Shown here in pieces: positions 27,312 to 36,425 of a stretch of DNA of 64,000 nucleotides; within the stretch, counting starts at the first letter, position 1; every line of letters starts with the position of its first letter. The notes under the pieces were generated by a model. It was not told the DNA's origin. It was given only the letters and a program-made list of their open reading frames with translations, and did no database searches. The stretch covers positions 41,188-105,187 of the forward strand of contig DABG01000012.1 of assembly GCA_002103075.1 (NCBI GenBank), in the 5' to 3' direction. A program made the position numbers and the translations under genes. This DNA is from Candidatus Gastranaerophilales bacterium HUM_9 (GTDB lineage: Bacteria; Cyanobacteriota; Vampirovibrionia; Gastranaerophilales; Gastranaerophilaceae).

Positions 27312-27659
27312 TTAGAAAGGTTTAGTTTGGTTAAGTTTTTGTCTTAACTCTCTAAATCTTGCAATATCTTCCTGTGATCTACCAGATTCTTTAAACAACG
27401 CTTGAGAAGATGGGTGAACCATAAGAACATAGTCCATGTGAATTTCTAAAAAATTGTATCTTCTTGGTGGTTGTTTTGAGTTTCTTGAGTAGATTTCAGC
27501 ATTTGTAACCGCAAGAAATCTTCTCTCTTTATCATTTAATAAGTCTGTTAATTCTCTATTTGTATTAGTATATTTTGAAACATGGACAGTACCTTTGATA
27601 TCGTGGTCTGCTGTTAAAATACATACTTCTATTGGAATTGTGTCTACATTTTTTGCCAT
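27312..27659 (-). CDS. Small conserved hypothetical protein
   Basis: The 115-residue product begins with a beta-rich part (IPIEVCILTADHDIKGTVHV) and continues FLAVTNAEIYSR and FLEIHMDYVLMVHPS, then a short charged C-terminal helix. The pattern, in which a value is stored and a hydrophobic strand returns, resembles small DUF6812-like domains; this is by eye and uncertain. It has no signal peptide. It is upstream of the TPR gene with an 18-bp gap. Confidence 0.7.
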   Translation of the reverse strand: MAKNVDTIPIEVCILTADHDIKGTVHVSKYTNTNRELTDLLNDKERRFLAVTNAEIYSRNSKQPPRRYNFLEIHMDYVLMVHPSSQALFKESGRSQEDIARFRELRQKLNQTKPF

Positions 27660-27755
27660 AACTAAATCCTTTTTATTAAATTTTATAATAATTTTATATA
27701 TATGTCTAGTAATTAACTATACTTTACAAACAAATTCATTTATTTAAAGTATATT

Positions 27756-29411
27756 CTAAATGATTGCACCGTGAGATGCGTCACTTACTAAGCGTGAGTA
27801 TTTACTTAAATACCCAGTGCTTGATTCAAGTTTGAACTCTTTTAATTCCTTTTCTCTTGTTTTAAGCTCTTCTTCATCAACAAGCAGGTTCAATTTTCTG
27901 TTTGGAATATCAATTTCAATAATGTCACCCTCTTTTACAAGTGCAATAGTTCCACTATTAGCAGCTTCTGGACAGATGTGTCCAACGCAAATACCACAAG
28001 TTCCACCAGAAAATCTACCATCAGTGATTAGAGCGGTTTTTGTACCAAGCCCTTTTCCTACAAGAAGAGAAGTTGGTGCAAGCATTTCTCTCATACCAGG
28101 AGATCCTTTTGGACCCTCGTAACGTATTACGATTACATCACCTTCTTTTATTTCATCGTTTTCAAGAGCTTTCATTGAATCTTCTTCGCAATTAAATACA
28201 CGAGCTTTACCCTTGAAATAATAGCAGTTTTTATCAACCCCTGATATTTTTATGACAGCACCATCTTTTGCTAGGTTCCCGTATAATATTCCAAGTCCAG
28301 GTTCTGTTGTAACAGGGTTATCAACTGAATGTATAAGCTCTGATTGAGGAGTCTTTGTTTTTACTAAATCTGCAGTATATTTCCCCGTAACGCTTAAGGT
28401 GTTTTTGTATTCAGGGATTACTTCATACAATTTTTTTACAAGAGCTGTTACACCACCTGCATTATGAAAATCTGTCATTGTAGGGGTATCAGATGGGTCA
28501 AGTTTAAGAATTTGTTTAAGTTTTCTACCTAACTCATCAAAATCGTTTAGGTCTAAATCTATTCCACCAGTGTTTGCGATTGCAAGCAAGTGAAGAATAG
28601 AGTTTGTTGAACCACCAAGTGCTAAATCTGCTAATATAGCGTTTCTAAGGGAATCACGAGAAATGATATCAAGTGGTTTTATATTCTCTTTTACAAGTTC
28701 TACTGCACGAACTCCACTATCAAAGGCAATTCTTCGTTTTTCTGCTGATACAGCAGGTGAAGTTGCACAGTTTTCTAAACTCATACCAATTATTTCAGTT
28801 AGACATGCCATAGTGTTTGCAGTGTACATACCTTGACAAGAGCCACCTGTAGGACAAGAGCGTTCTTCAAGTTCTTCGAGTTCTTCTAGCGAGATTTCAC
28901 CGGAACGATATCTTCCAATACCCTCAAAAGTTCCTTTAATCATTGTTAATTTTTTGCAGTTGCATTCACCATCAAGCATAGGTCCTGCTGTTACAATGAT
29001 AGTAGGTATGTTTAATCTTGCAGCAGCTATAAGTGATGCAGGAGTTATTTTGTCACAGTTTGTAAGCAATACTAATCCGTCAAGCTGATGTGCGTTAGCA
29101 AAAGTTTCTATACAGTCTGCGATTAGTTCTCTTGAGGGAAGAGAGTATCTCATTCCGTTGTGACCCATTGCAATCCCATCACAAACGGCAGGTACACCAA
29201 ATACAAATGATTGACCACCGCCTGTGTGGATACCACGCTCTATTTGTCGTTCCAAATCACGCATTGTAATATGCCCAGGAACCATATCAGTATAGGAACT
29301 AGCTATTCCAATAAATGGTTTATCTATGTTCTTTTTACTTACTCCTGTTGCGTACAATAAACTTCTGTGGGGTGCTCTTGCAATCCCTTTTTTTATCTCA
29401 TCACTTCTCAT
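27756..29411 (-). CDS. ilvD: Dihydroxy-acid dehydratase
   Basis: IlvD dehydrates dihydroxy acids in valine, leucine and isoleucine synthesis using an Fe-S cluster. The 551-residue product has the cluster cysteines in NCDKITPAS and CPTGGSCQGMYTANTM, and the C-terminal GRFSGGTCGICVGHICPEAA. No other ilv gene is nearby. Its start overlaps nagA by 11 bp, an unusual partner, so it is translated from the wall-synthesis transcript. A 96-bp gap separates it from the next downstream gene. Confidence 0.97.
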   Translation of the reverse strand: MRSDEIKKGIARAPHRSLLYATGVSKKNIDKPFIGIASSYTDMVPGHITMRDLERQIERGIHTGGGQSFVFGVPAVCDGIAMGHNGMRYSLPSRELIADCIETFANAHQLDGLVLLTNCDKITPASLIAAARLNIPTIIVTAGPMLDGECNCKKLTMIKGTFEGIGRYRSGEISLEELEELEERSCPTGGSCQGMYTANTMACLTEIIGMSLENCATSPAVSAEKRRIAFDSGVRAVELVKENIKPLDIISRDSLRNAILADLALGGSTNSILHLLAIANTGGIDLDLNDFDELGRKLKQILKLDPSDTPTMTDFHNAGGVTALVKKLYEVIPEYKNTLSVTGKYTADLVKTKTPQSELIHSVDNPVTTEPGLGILYGNLAKDGAVIKISGVDKNCYYFKGKARVFNCEEDSMKALENDEIKEGDVIVIRYEGPKGSPGMREMLAPTSLLVGKGLGTKTALITDGRFSGGTCGICVGHICPEAANSGTIALVKEGDIIEIDIPNRKLNLLVDEEELKTREKELKEFKLESSTGYLSKYSRLVSDASHGAII

Positions 29412-30336
29412 AAATAACTTTGTTATCCTTTTCTATAGATATAATATTCCCTTTATTATCCCAAACAAGTTCTCCTTGAATATCAATTGACATATATTCA
29501 TAAGGATTGTTTATATATTGTGGGTTAAACATATTTTTAGACATCAAAAGTTTTATTATTTCGGGTACAAGTGTTGTACTTCCTGCAATTGTACCGTCTT
29601 TTGAGGTTGCTTTAACTTTATCATAATAAATAATAGAATCAGCAAACACGGTTTCTTTTATGTCGCTATATGTGATAGGCAACGCATCACTTATCAAAAT
29701 AACCTTGTTGTCCGGTTTTACCTTGAAAACGAGCTTTAGAATATCATCGTAAAGATGAAGTCCATCAGCTATTACCTCTGTATAAATTCTATCATCTATC
29801 AATGCTGATAACGCCGTTGACCTATCTCTATGAGAAATTCCTTTCATAGCGTTAAATATATGGGTTACACCGTCACATTTTGATAATTCATAGCCCTCAC
29901 AGTGTCCAGCTTGGATTTTGATATCTTTTGTTTTTAAATAATCTAATAAATTTATATCTAGTTCTGGTGCTAGAGTGATTATTTTTATAAAATCATCTTC
30001 AATGAGTTTGTAGTTATCAACAGTCAATTCTAGAAAGTGTTCAGGGTTATGAATTCCTTTTTTATTTGGATTAATGAAGTTTCCCTCAAGGTGTATACCT
30101 AAAATTTTTGCACAATCAATAGGTGCTTTTTTAGACGCTTCTTTTATTATTTCGATTTGTCGTTTTAGGTTAGGAACAGAATCGGTTACAAGAGTTGGAT
30201 AAACTCCGCCAACCCCTCTTTTTAACAACTCTTTTCCTAGATATATTACATCTTCAACAGTTGCTTCATTAAAATAAACCCCGAACGCACCATGGATATG
30301 TGGTTCAATTATTAGCTTTGTTTTAATCGTTTTCAT
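29401..30336 (-). CDS. nagA: N-acetylglucosamine-6-phosphate deacetylase, short form
   Basis: NagA removes acetyl from GlcNAc-6-phosphate during amino-sugar and wall recycling. The 311-residue product has the amidohydrolase motifs: PHIHGAFG, the metal-ligand glutamate in GIHLEGNF, GVTHIFNAM, and the catalytic aspartate in LISDALP. It is about 70 residues shorter than usual NagA. The N-terminal beta-strand region that normally precedes the HxH motif is missing, while a C-terminal strand region remains. It overlaps murE by one base (TAATG) and ilvD by 11 bp. Confidence 0.85.
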   Translation of the reverse strand: MKTIKTKLIIEPHIHGAFGVYFNEATVEDVIYLGKELLKRGVGGVYPTLVTDSVPNLKRQIEIIKEASKKAPIDCAKILGIHLEGNFINPNKKGIHNPEHFLELTVDNYKLIEDDFIKIITLAPELDINLLDYLKTKDIKIQAGHCEGYELSKCDGVTHIFNAMKGISHRDRSTALSALIDDRIYTEVIADGLHLYDDILKLVFKVKPDNKVILISDALPITYSDIKETVFADSIIYYDKVKATSKDGTIAGSTTLVPEIIKLLMSKNMFNPQYINNPYEYMSIDIQGELVWDNKGNIISIEKDNKVIYEK

Positions 30337-31805
30337 TATTTAACCTGAAGTTCAAAAGCCTTTCTAACTTCTTCTCTGTCGTCAAAATGAATTGTTCTAT
30401 CATTAAGAATTTGATAATCTTCATGACCTTTACCTGCAACAACAACAACGTCGTTTTTAGAAGTTATTTTGCGAAGATATTCAATAGCTTTTCTTCTATC
30501 AGGTTCAACAATTACGTCATTTACTGATTTGAAGCCTGTTAAGATATCCGTAATAATTTGTTGAGGGTCTTCGCTTCTTGGGTTATCACTTGTAACAATA
30601 ACTTTGTCTGCTAATTCTTCTGCTATTGCACCCATTTTTGGACGTTTTGTAGCATCTCTATCACCACCGCAACCAAATACACAAACAAGAGAACTGTCTT
30701 TTGGTGTGATTTCTCTAGCGGCTGTAAGAACGTTCTTTAAACCGTCTGGAGTATGAGCATAGTCAACGATAATAAGTGGTTCATGAACAACTACTTCAAA
30801 ACGACCTGCAACCCCTTTAATGCCTTCTAGTGATTTGATTGATGTTGCTATATCTAAGCCATATGCATATGCTGTTGTAAGTGCTGCTAGCACGTTATAA
30901 ATACTGAACATACCATTCATAGATAATTGAACGTCATATTTGTTTTCAGGTGTTATACAAGTAAAACTTGCACCTTTAGGTGAAAACTTTATGTTTTCAG
31001 CTTTGATGTCAGCATCTTTTTTGATACCATAAGTGAATAATTTTACCCCCTCTGACAATACATTAATAAATCTTTGAGCATAAGAATCATCAATATTAAT
31101 AATAGCTTTATCACCTGATTTAAGACGTTTGAATAAAAGAGCTTTTGCATCAAAATATCTATCCATAGTAACATGATAATCGAGGTGGTCTTGCGTTAAA
31201 TTAGTAAAAATTGCACAGTTAAATTGACAACCACCAACTCTATTTTGTACAAGTGCATGAGAACTAACTTCCATAGAAACATTTTCAATATGTTCTTTAT
31301 CTTTAATAAGAGTAAGCGTTCTTTGAAGTTCTGGAGCTTGTGGAGTTGTATGTTTCGCTTCATGGTATGTTGAATCAGCTGAAAGTTTGTAACCTAAAGT
31401 TCCTATTAACGCACATCTTTTTTGTGATGCTTCAATAATACGTTGTACAAGGTGAGTAACGGTTGTTTTGCCGTTTGTACCTGTAACACCAATTAAGTTG
31501 ATATCTTTTGAAGGTGAATGATAAAATGCATCAGCTAAGGGTGCAATTGATTGTTCAGTTGAAGCAACAATTACTTGAGGAACATTTATATCAAGTTTTG
31601 TTTCACACATGATAGCAACAGCTCCTAAGTTTACTGCATCAACAGCAAAGTTGTGACCATCAACGTGTTCACCACGCATACATACAAAGATATCACCTTT
31701 TGTGATTTTCTTTGAGTTATAAGAAATACCTAGGATTTCTGTATTTTCATCATAGTTTATATATTCTTTAACATTAACGTTTTTAATGATTTCTTTTAGT
31801 TTCAT
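30336..31805 (-). CDS. murE: UDP-MurNAc-tripeptide synthetase (meso-DAP adding)
   Basis: MurE adds the third amino acid to the peptidoglycan precursor. The 489-residue product has the P-loop GVTGTNGKTTVTHLV and the carbamylated-lysine region. The motif DNPRSEDP predicts meso-diaminopimelate rather than lysine as substrate, the Gram-negative type. It follows the penicillin-binding-protein gene by 15 bp, the order found in mra/dcw clusters. Confidence 0.97.
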   Translation of the reverse strand: MKLKEIIKNVNVKEYINYDENTEILGISYNSKKITKGDIFVCMRGEHVDGHNFAVDAVNLGAVAIMCETKLDINVPQVIVASTEQSIAPLADAFYHSPSKDINLIGVTGTNGKTTVTHLVQRIIEASQKRCALIGTLGYKLSADSTYHEAKHTTPQAPELQRTLTLIKDKEHIENVSMEVSSHALVQNRVGGCQFNCAIFTNLTQDHLDYHVTMDRYFDAKALLFKRLKSGDKAIINIDDSYAQRFINVLSEGVKLFTYGIKKDADIKAENIKFSPKGASFTCITPENKYDVQLSMNGMFSIYNVLAALTTAYAYGLDIATSIKSLEGIKGVAGRFEVVVHEPLIIVDYAHTPDGLKNVLTAAREITPKDSSLVCVFGCGGDRDATKRPKMGAIAEELADKVIVTSDNPRSEDPQQIITDILTGFKSVNDVIVEPDRRKAIEYLRKITSKNDVVVVAGKGHEDYQILNDRTIHFDDREEVRKAFELQVK

Positions 31806-31820
31806 ACTGTCCTTCTTTCT

Positions 31821-33560
31821 CTAATGTTTGTCAGGAATTAAATTCATAATACTTGCAATTTGTGTTGCAACAGAGTGGAATATAGGTCCTGCAACTGTAC
31901 TACCCCAGACTTCACCACCTTGAGCAGAGTCAACGATTACATATATTAATACTTTAGGGTCTGTAGCAGGAAGATAACCTACTGCTGATGTGTAATAATT
32001 ATTTGTATAACCTATGCCGTCTTCTTTTGGTTTTTTTGATGTACCTGTTTTTGCAGCTAAGTAATAGTTATTTAGTTTTAGTGGTGATTTACCAATTTCA
32101 ATACTTTGTCTTAACAAGTCTGTAACTGTTTTTGCAGTTGATTCAGATAGAACTCTTACTGATTTTACATATTTAGGTAAATCTTCTTCAGAATATTTAA
32201 TAACGTGAGGAGTAACACGAACACCTTTGTTAGCAAGTGCTGATAGAGCTGAAACCATTTGAATAGCTGTAACAGAAGTACCATAACCAAAACTCATTGA
32301 GGCTTTGTCAGATTTACTCCATGTGCTTGGACGAGTGATAAGACCTACAGATTCTCCTGGGAGGTCAATCCCTGTTTTTGAACCAAACCCGAATTTTTTA
32401 AGGATAGTGTAAAACTCATTGTTTGTCATCATCATAGCAATGTTGATTGACGCACAGTTACTAGAATGTTCGAACAATTGAACAAGTGTGATTTTACCTC
32501 TAGCACCTTTTTTCTTGTAGTCGTGGTTTTCGATTGTCCAAGTATCAATTTTTATTTTTCCTGGGTCGTTTATTCGTGAATTACGGTTGATTTTTCCTAA
32601 TTCTAGTGCTGATGATACTGTTAGAGGTTTAAATGTTGATCCTGGAGGGAAGATATCTGTTAGAGTCCAGTTTTTCATTTGTATCATTGTGGCTGATTTA
32701 TAGTTGTTTGGGTTATAGAATGGGTAAACAGCGTAGGCTAAGATTTCGCCATTTGTTGGATCCATTACAATTATAGCCCCTCTTTTTGCTTTGAATTTTC
32801 CGATTGATTTATATAATTCTCTTTCGCAGATATGTTGAATAGCAGTATCTATTGTAAGAGTTACATCTTTACCTTTTTGAGGTTCTACAACTGCTGTTGG
32901 GTCTGTTGAAAAGTTATAGATTACATTACCTGATGGAGTTTTTTCGATAGCTTTTGTTTCTGGTGCTGATTCAAGAATGTCTTTTGCAGTGTATTCAACA
33001 CCTGCTGAGATACCATCTTCACTAGCATCTTGGTTGTAGAAACCTAGAACGTGAGAAGCAAGACAACCTTGTGGGTAGACACGTTTTGTCTTTTTATCCA
33101 TAGGAATTTCCATTAGGTTAAGTTTTGCAATAGCGTCATGTTGTTCACGTGTTATGCCTTTTTTAAGAAGAATAACGTTTGATGTTGATTGTTGGAGTTT
33201 CTTTAATAAAACAGATGATTGCACATTAAGGATAGGAGCAAGCATTGTAGCTAGTTCTTCTTTAGTGTGAACCTTTTCGTTAAAGTCTTTAGGCCTGGCA
33301 TAGACATCGTAGTAGACAGTATCAGTAGCAAGTTTGATACCATTTCTATCAAAGATGTCACCTCTCATAACAAGATTGCTGTGGCTATATTGACGTTTTG
33401 CACGTGCTCTGTAGTGTCTAACATCAAGAACTTGGATAAAAGTAAGATAAATGATAAGTGCTATGGCGAATATTGCCATACCAACCTGAATTTGTGCCAT
33501 ACGCTTAGCACACATTCTTTTTTGCATATCGGATTTATCTTCTAAAATAGTTCTTCTCAT
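31821..33560 (-). CDS. ftsI: Penicillin-binding protein 2 / FtsI-type transpeptidase
   Basis: This septal or elongation peptidoglycan transpeptidase has 579 residues from the ATG at 33560. It has an N-terminal membrane anchor (about residues 22-44), a dimerisation domain beginning RGDIFDRNG, and the transpeptidase motifs STFK (S308, catalytic), SSN and KTGT. No PASTA domain is seen. Its position before murE supports FtsI rather than an elongation PBP2. An in-frame ATG at 33590 would add ten residues; neither start has a strong ribosome binding site. Confidence 0.9.
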   Translation of the reverse strand: MRRTILEDKSDMQKRMCAKRMAQIQVGMAIFAIALIIYLTFIQVLDVRHYRARAKRQYSHSNLVMRGDIFDRNGIKLATDTVYYDVYARPKDFNEKVHTKEELATMLAPILNVQSSVLLKKLQQSTSNVILLKKGITREQHDAIAKLNLMEIPMDKKTKRVYPQGCLASHVLGFYNQDASEDGISAGVEYTAKDILESAPETKAIEKTPSGNVIYNFSTDPTAVVEPQKGKDVTLTIDTAIQHICERELYKSIGKFKAKRGAIIVMDPTNGEILAYAVYPFYNPNNYKSATMIQMKNWTLTDIFPPGSTFKPLTVSSALELGKINRNSRINDPGKIKIDTWTIENHDYKKKGARGKITLVQLFEHSSNCASINIAMMMTNNEFYTILKKFGFGSKTGIDLPGESVGLITRPSTWSKSDKASMSFGYGTSVTAIQMVSALSALANKGVRVTPHVIKYSEEDLPKYVKSVRVLSESTAKTVTDLLRQSIEIGKSPLKLNNYYLAAKTGTSKKPKEDGIGYTNNYYTSAVGYLPATDPKVLIYVIVDSAQGGEVWGSTVAGPIFHSVATQIASIMNLIPDKH

Positions 33561-33614
33561 TACTTTTATTTTATCACAATATAGGAACATGGTAGAAATG
33601 TTAAGATATTAATT

Positions 33615-33835
33615 GTCATTGCGAACGATTGAACGGTTTGTAAAGTATTAAGTGCGGCAATCCATAAACCAACGGTTCTGTAAACACAAAATGTCATTCA
33701 GAGCGTGCTGTAATTATTTTTGTAACGCAAGCGTGGAATCCCTATAAAGATGTTATAGAGACCCTGAAACAAGTTCAGGGTGACAAAAACAGTCATTCCG
33801 AACTCGTTTCGGAATCCCTGCAAACATGTTTATAA
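33615..33835. repeat. Composite of dispersed intergenic repeats, copy 2
   Basis: The block opens GTCATTGCGAACGATTGAAC and continues through GGCAATCCATAA. A GTCATTCAGAGCGTGCTGTA unit and GCGTGGAATCCCTA follow. Then come two palindromic modules: CCTGAAACAAGTTCAGG and ATTCCGAACTCGTTTCGGAAT. The first 69 bp are nearly identical to 38455-38523. It accounts for most of the 463-bp gap between the penicillin-binding-protein gene and the next gene; the rest (33836-34023) is AT-rich leader, with a TACTTTA-T-TAAAGTA palindrome at 33979-33993. Confidence 0.8.
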
Positions 33836-34023
33836 ATATGACGTAAAATTACATCATTTCCTTATAATAATCTAAAATTACTCAATTTCTCAAACCATCA
33901 CTATCACTGCATTTTACTAATATTGTAAAGAAATGTAAATATATATGCAACAAAAAAGGCAATTTTCAAAAACAAAATTACTTTATTAAAGTACGAGGAT
34001 ACAAAACACGGAGATATTACAAA

Positions 34024-34671
34024 ATGGGATTTTTGCTTTTACAATATGAATTTCAAAGAGCAAATCGCGAAGTAAATCTTTGTAACCGCAAGACTATTCG
34101 TATTAATAACCAATTGGCAAGGGCTACTAAGAGAATAGAAAAAATGGAATCAGTTTTCGGTAAAGAAAAATCTGCATTAGAAGCTGATTACAGCAGAAAA
34201 CAATCTGCAATCGGTCAAAACCTAAGCATGTTAGCAATGGCAATAGCTAACTCAGCAAATGGTAACGGTGCTAACGCAGCGGCTAACTTCAACAACCAAA
34301 TGAACAATATCGTAATCGGTGGCGTTCCATTAGGATCATTAGTTCAAATCGGTGCTATTGATACATCAAGTGCAAATGGCGATACTTCAAAAGCTAACCA
34401 AATCATCTTGACAGCTATCAACTCAGCAATCAATAGTGCTCAACAAATGATGTCAACATTGATTGAACAAGCTAAATCACTTGATACAGCAGCATTAGAA
34501 TCTAGACAAGACGAACAATTAAAACCTCTATCTGATAAAGAAGCTGATATCCAAGCAGAACAATCATTGAACGATACATTGACAACTCTTTGGGAACAAC
34601 GCAGAGACAGCGCAAAACAAAAATTACCTCAAGAAATCGAAAATGGTATGGGTCACTTCGGTCTCAAATAA
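34024..34671 (+). CDS. Helical protein without signal peptide, probably abundant
   Basis: The 215-residue product begins MGFLLLQYEFQRANREVNLC and has two long helical regions, residues 1-70 and 130-205. They flank an Asn/Ala/Gly-rich centre with the hydrophobic GGVPLGSLVQIGAI. No signal peptide or known domain is seen. Codon choice differs from most neighbours, with many C-ending codons (AAC, ATC), which suggests high expression. GGAG lies upstream of the ATG. A strong terminator follows. Its N-terminus resembles in style the products at 35967 and 49373. Confidence 0.8.
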   Translation: MGFLLLQYEFQRANREVNLCNRKTIRINNQLARATKRIEKMESVFGKEKSALEADYSRKQSAIGQNLSMLAMAIANSANGNGANAAANFNNQMNNIVIGGVPLGSLVQIGAIDTSSANGDTSKANQIILTAINSAINSAQQMMSTLIEQAKSLDTAALESRQDEQLKPLSDKEADIQAEQSLNDTLTTLWEQRRDSAKQKLPQEIENGMGHFGLK

Positions 34672-34720
34672 TCAAGGTAATCATAATAATAACAATAATC
34701 ATTCTGATTATAATAAAACA

Positions 34721-34748
34721 AAAACCCGACCTCCACCGGTCGGGTTTT
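34721..34748. terminator. Strong bidirectional terminator
   Basis: Perfect 11-bp arms AAAACCCGACC (34721-34731) and GGTCGGGTTTT (34738-34748) pair around a 6-base loop, with T-runs on both strands. It lies between the convergent gene ending at 34671 and fba. Confidence 0.92.
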
Positions 34749-34790
34749 TGCATTATATATTATATTAAAATAATATCTAATTAATACTTA

Positions 34791-35750
34791 TTAGTCATCA
34801 GCGTGACCAGCTGTTCCTAATACGTCACGCATTTTGTGCATAACAAGTTCTTTAACAGCTGTTCTACCAGGTCCCATGTATTCACGTGGATCGAATTTTT
34901 CAGGGTGTTCAATGAAGAATTCTCTGATAGTTGATGTCATAGCCAATCTCAAGTCTGTATCGATATTGATTTTAGCAACACCATGTTTAGAAGCATAGTT
35001 TAACATATCTTCTGGAACACCTTGAGCGTTTGGTAATTTACCACCATATTGGTTACATTTAGCAACTAAATCTTGAGGAACTGATGAAGAACCGTGAAGA
35101 ACGATTGGGTAATCACCAAAACCAGCTTCTTTAAGAGCATCTTTGATTTCTTTAAGTCTATCAAAGTCAAGTTTAGCTTCACCAGCAAATTTGTAAGCAC
35201 CGTGTGAAGTACCAATAGCGATAGCTAATGAATCACAACCAGTTTGTTTAACAAATTCAACTGCTTCTTTAACGTTTGTATATTTAGCATCTTTAGCGTC
35301 AACGTTTACATCGTCTTCAACACCAGCTAATTTACCAAGTTCAGCTTCAACAGAAACTCCTCTTTCGTGAGCGTATTCTACAACTTTCTTAGTTACAGCT
35401 ACGTTTTCTTCAAATGAGAATCTAGAACCATCAATCATAACTGATGAGAAACCACCGTCGATACAAGCCTTACAAATTTCGAAGTCTGCACCGTGGTCTA
35501 AGTGTAAAGCGATAGGTACAGTAGTTGTAGCCAAAGCTGCTTCTACTAATTTAATCAAATAAGTTTGATTAGCATATTTTCTAGCACCTGCTGATACTTG
35601 AAGAATGATTGGAGATCTTGTTTCTTCAGCTGCTTCAGCGATACCTTGTAAAATTTCCATGTTGTTAACATTGTAAGCACCGATAGCGTATCCGCCAGCT
35701 AATGCTTTTTTGAACATTTCTTCTGTTCCAACTAATTTTCTTTCGCTCAT
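34791..35750 (-). CDS. fba: Class II fructose-bisphosphate aldolase
   Basis: Fba cleaves fructose 1,6-bisphosphate in glycolysis and acts in reverse in gluconeogenesis, using zinc. The 319-residue product has HLDHGADFE with the zinc ligand, VEAELGKLAGVEDD, AIAIGTSHGAYKF and LHGSSSVP, all class II landmarks. GGAGG lies six bases before the ATG. It has a near-consensus promoter and codon use fitting high expression. It appears monocistronic. Confidence 0.97.
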   Translation of the reverse strand: MSERKLVGTEEMFKKALAGGYAIGAYNVNNMEILQGIAEAAEETRSPIILQVSAGARKYANQTYLIKLVEAALATTTVPIALHLDHGADFEICKACIDGGFSSVMIDGSRFSFEENVAVTKKVVEYAHERGVSVEAELGKLAGVEDDVNVDAKDAKYTNVKEAVEFVKQTGCDSLAIAIGTSHGAYKFAGEAKLDFDRLKEIKDALKEAGFGDYPIVLHGSSSVPQDLVAKCNQYGGKLPNAQGVPEDMLNYASKHGVAKINIDTDLRLAMTSTIREFFIEHPEKFDPREYMGPGRTAVKELVMHKMRDVLGTAGHADD

Positions 35751-35818
35751 TATAAGCCTCCTTATCTAATACCAAATCATGATTTTAAACTACTATAAAC
35801 AAAAATTTATTACAAGTA

Positions 35819-35847
35819 TTAATAATATTTGTTAAAATTAATGTCAA
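35819..35847 (-). promoter_or_regulatory. Near-consensus fba promoter
   Basis: On the reverse strand a perfect TTGACA (35847-35842), a 17-bp spacer and TATTAA (35824-35819) are seen, about 70 bp before the fba ATG. Confidence 0.65.
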
Positions 35848-35907
35848 GCTATTATTGGGTTTTAGACTTTATGTAAACAAATGTAACAAATTAAAACATA
35901 CGTGAAA

Positions 35908-35936
35908 TTGAGCGTTGGTTATATACTTTGTATATA
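35908..35936 (+). promoter_or_regulatory. Predicted promoter for the gene at 35967
   Basis: TTGAGC (35908-35913), a 17-bp spacer and TATATA (35931-35936) lie 30 bp before the ATG and are divergent from the fba promoter. Confidence 0.5.
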
Positions 35937-35966
35937 TGTAAGATGTACTAACTCAAAGGACGTAAG

Positions 35967-36425
35967 ATGGCAGTCTCAGGATTACTAGCTCAATATATGG
36001 CTGTGAAAAATCAGTTGAACTATAATCAAGCCCAACAAACACGTTGGAACAACATGGCCACTGCTATGTCTAAAAAGTTGTCATCTCAGGAATCATTGGA
36101 AGAAAAATGGCAAAGCAGTTCAGAAAACTGCTACGATTCATGGGGTCAAACAAAAGAATTCCAAGCAAAAGGAACAGTTTTCCAAGATAAAGATGGAAAC
36201 AATGTTTGTCACCAATCTCGTTCAATTGCAGCTTCATTATATGCAGATGCAGCCGTTCCAAAATTTGATTCAGATTTGCTTGAAGAGTACACTGATTTGG
36301 ATATGGAATATTCTACTATGCAATCAATGTACGACACATTATGTACTGAGCTTGAAGCACAAGAACAATCACTCAAAGACAGACTTGGTACAGAAGCACA
36401 AGATACGCATTTACTTGGAAGCTAA
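35967..36425 (+). CDS. Small helical protein without signal peptide
   Basis: The 152-residue product begins MAVSGLLAQYMAVKNQLNYN and is mostly helical: residues 1-50 and a C-terminal coiled coil (105-145, EYTDLDMEYSTMQSMYDTLC). The centre has WQSSSENCYDSWGQ. No signal peptide is seen. AAAGGA precedes the ATG. It has its own promoter, and C-ending codons are frequent, suggesting good expression. The 3' end overlaps folD convergently by 15 bp. The family is unknown; the N-terminus resembles the protein at 34024 in style. Confidence 0.78.
   Translation: MAVSGLLAQYMAVKNQLNYNQAQQTRWNNMATAMSKKLSSQESLEEKWQSSSENCYDSWGQTKEFQAKGTVFQDKDGNNVCHQSRSIAASLYADAAVPKFDSDLLEEYTDLDMEYSTMQSMYDTLCTELEAQEQSLKDRLGTEAQDTHLLGS

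Noticed and set aside
34590..34784. 64-residue frame over the end of the gene at 34024
   Set aside because: It overlaps a well-supported gene and a terminator and is low-complexity (Ile-rich).
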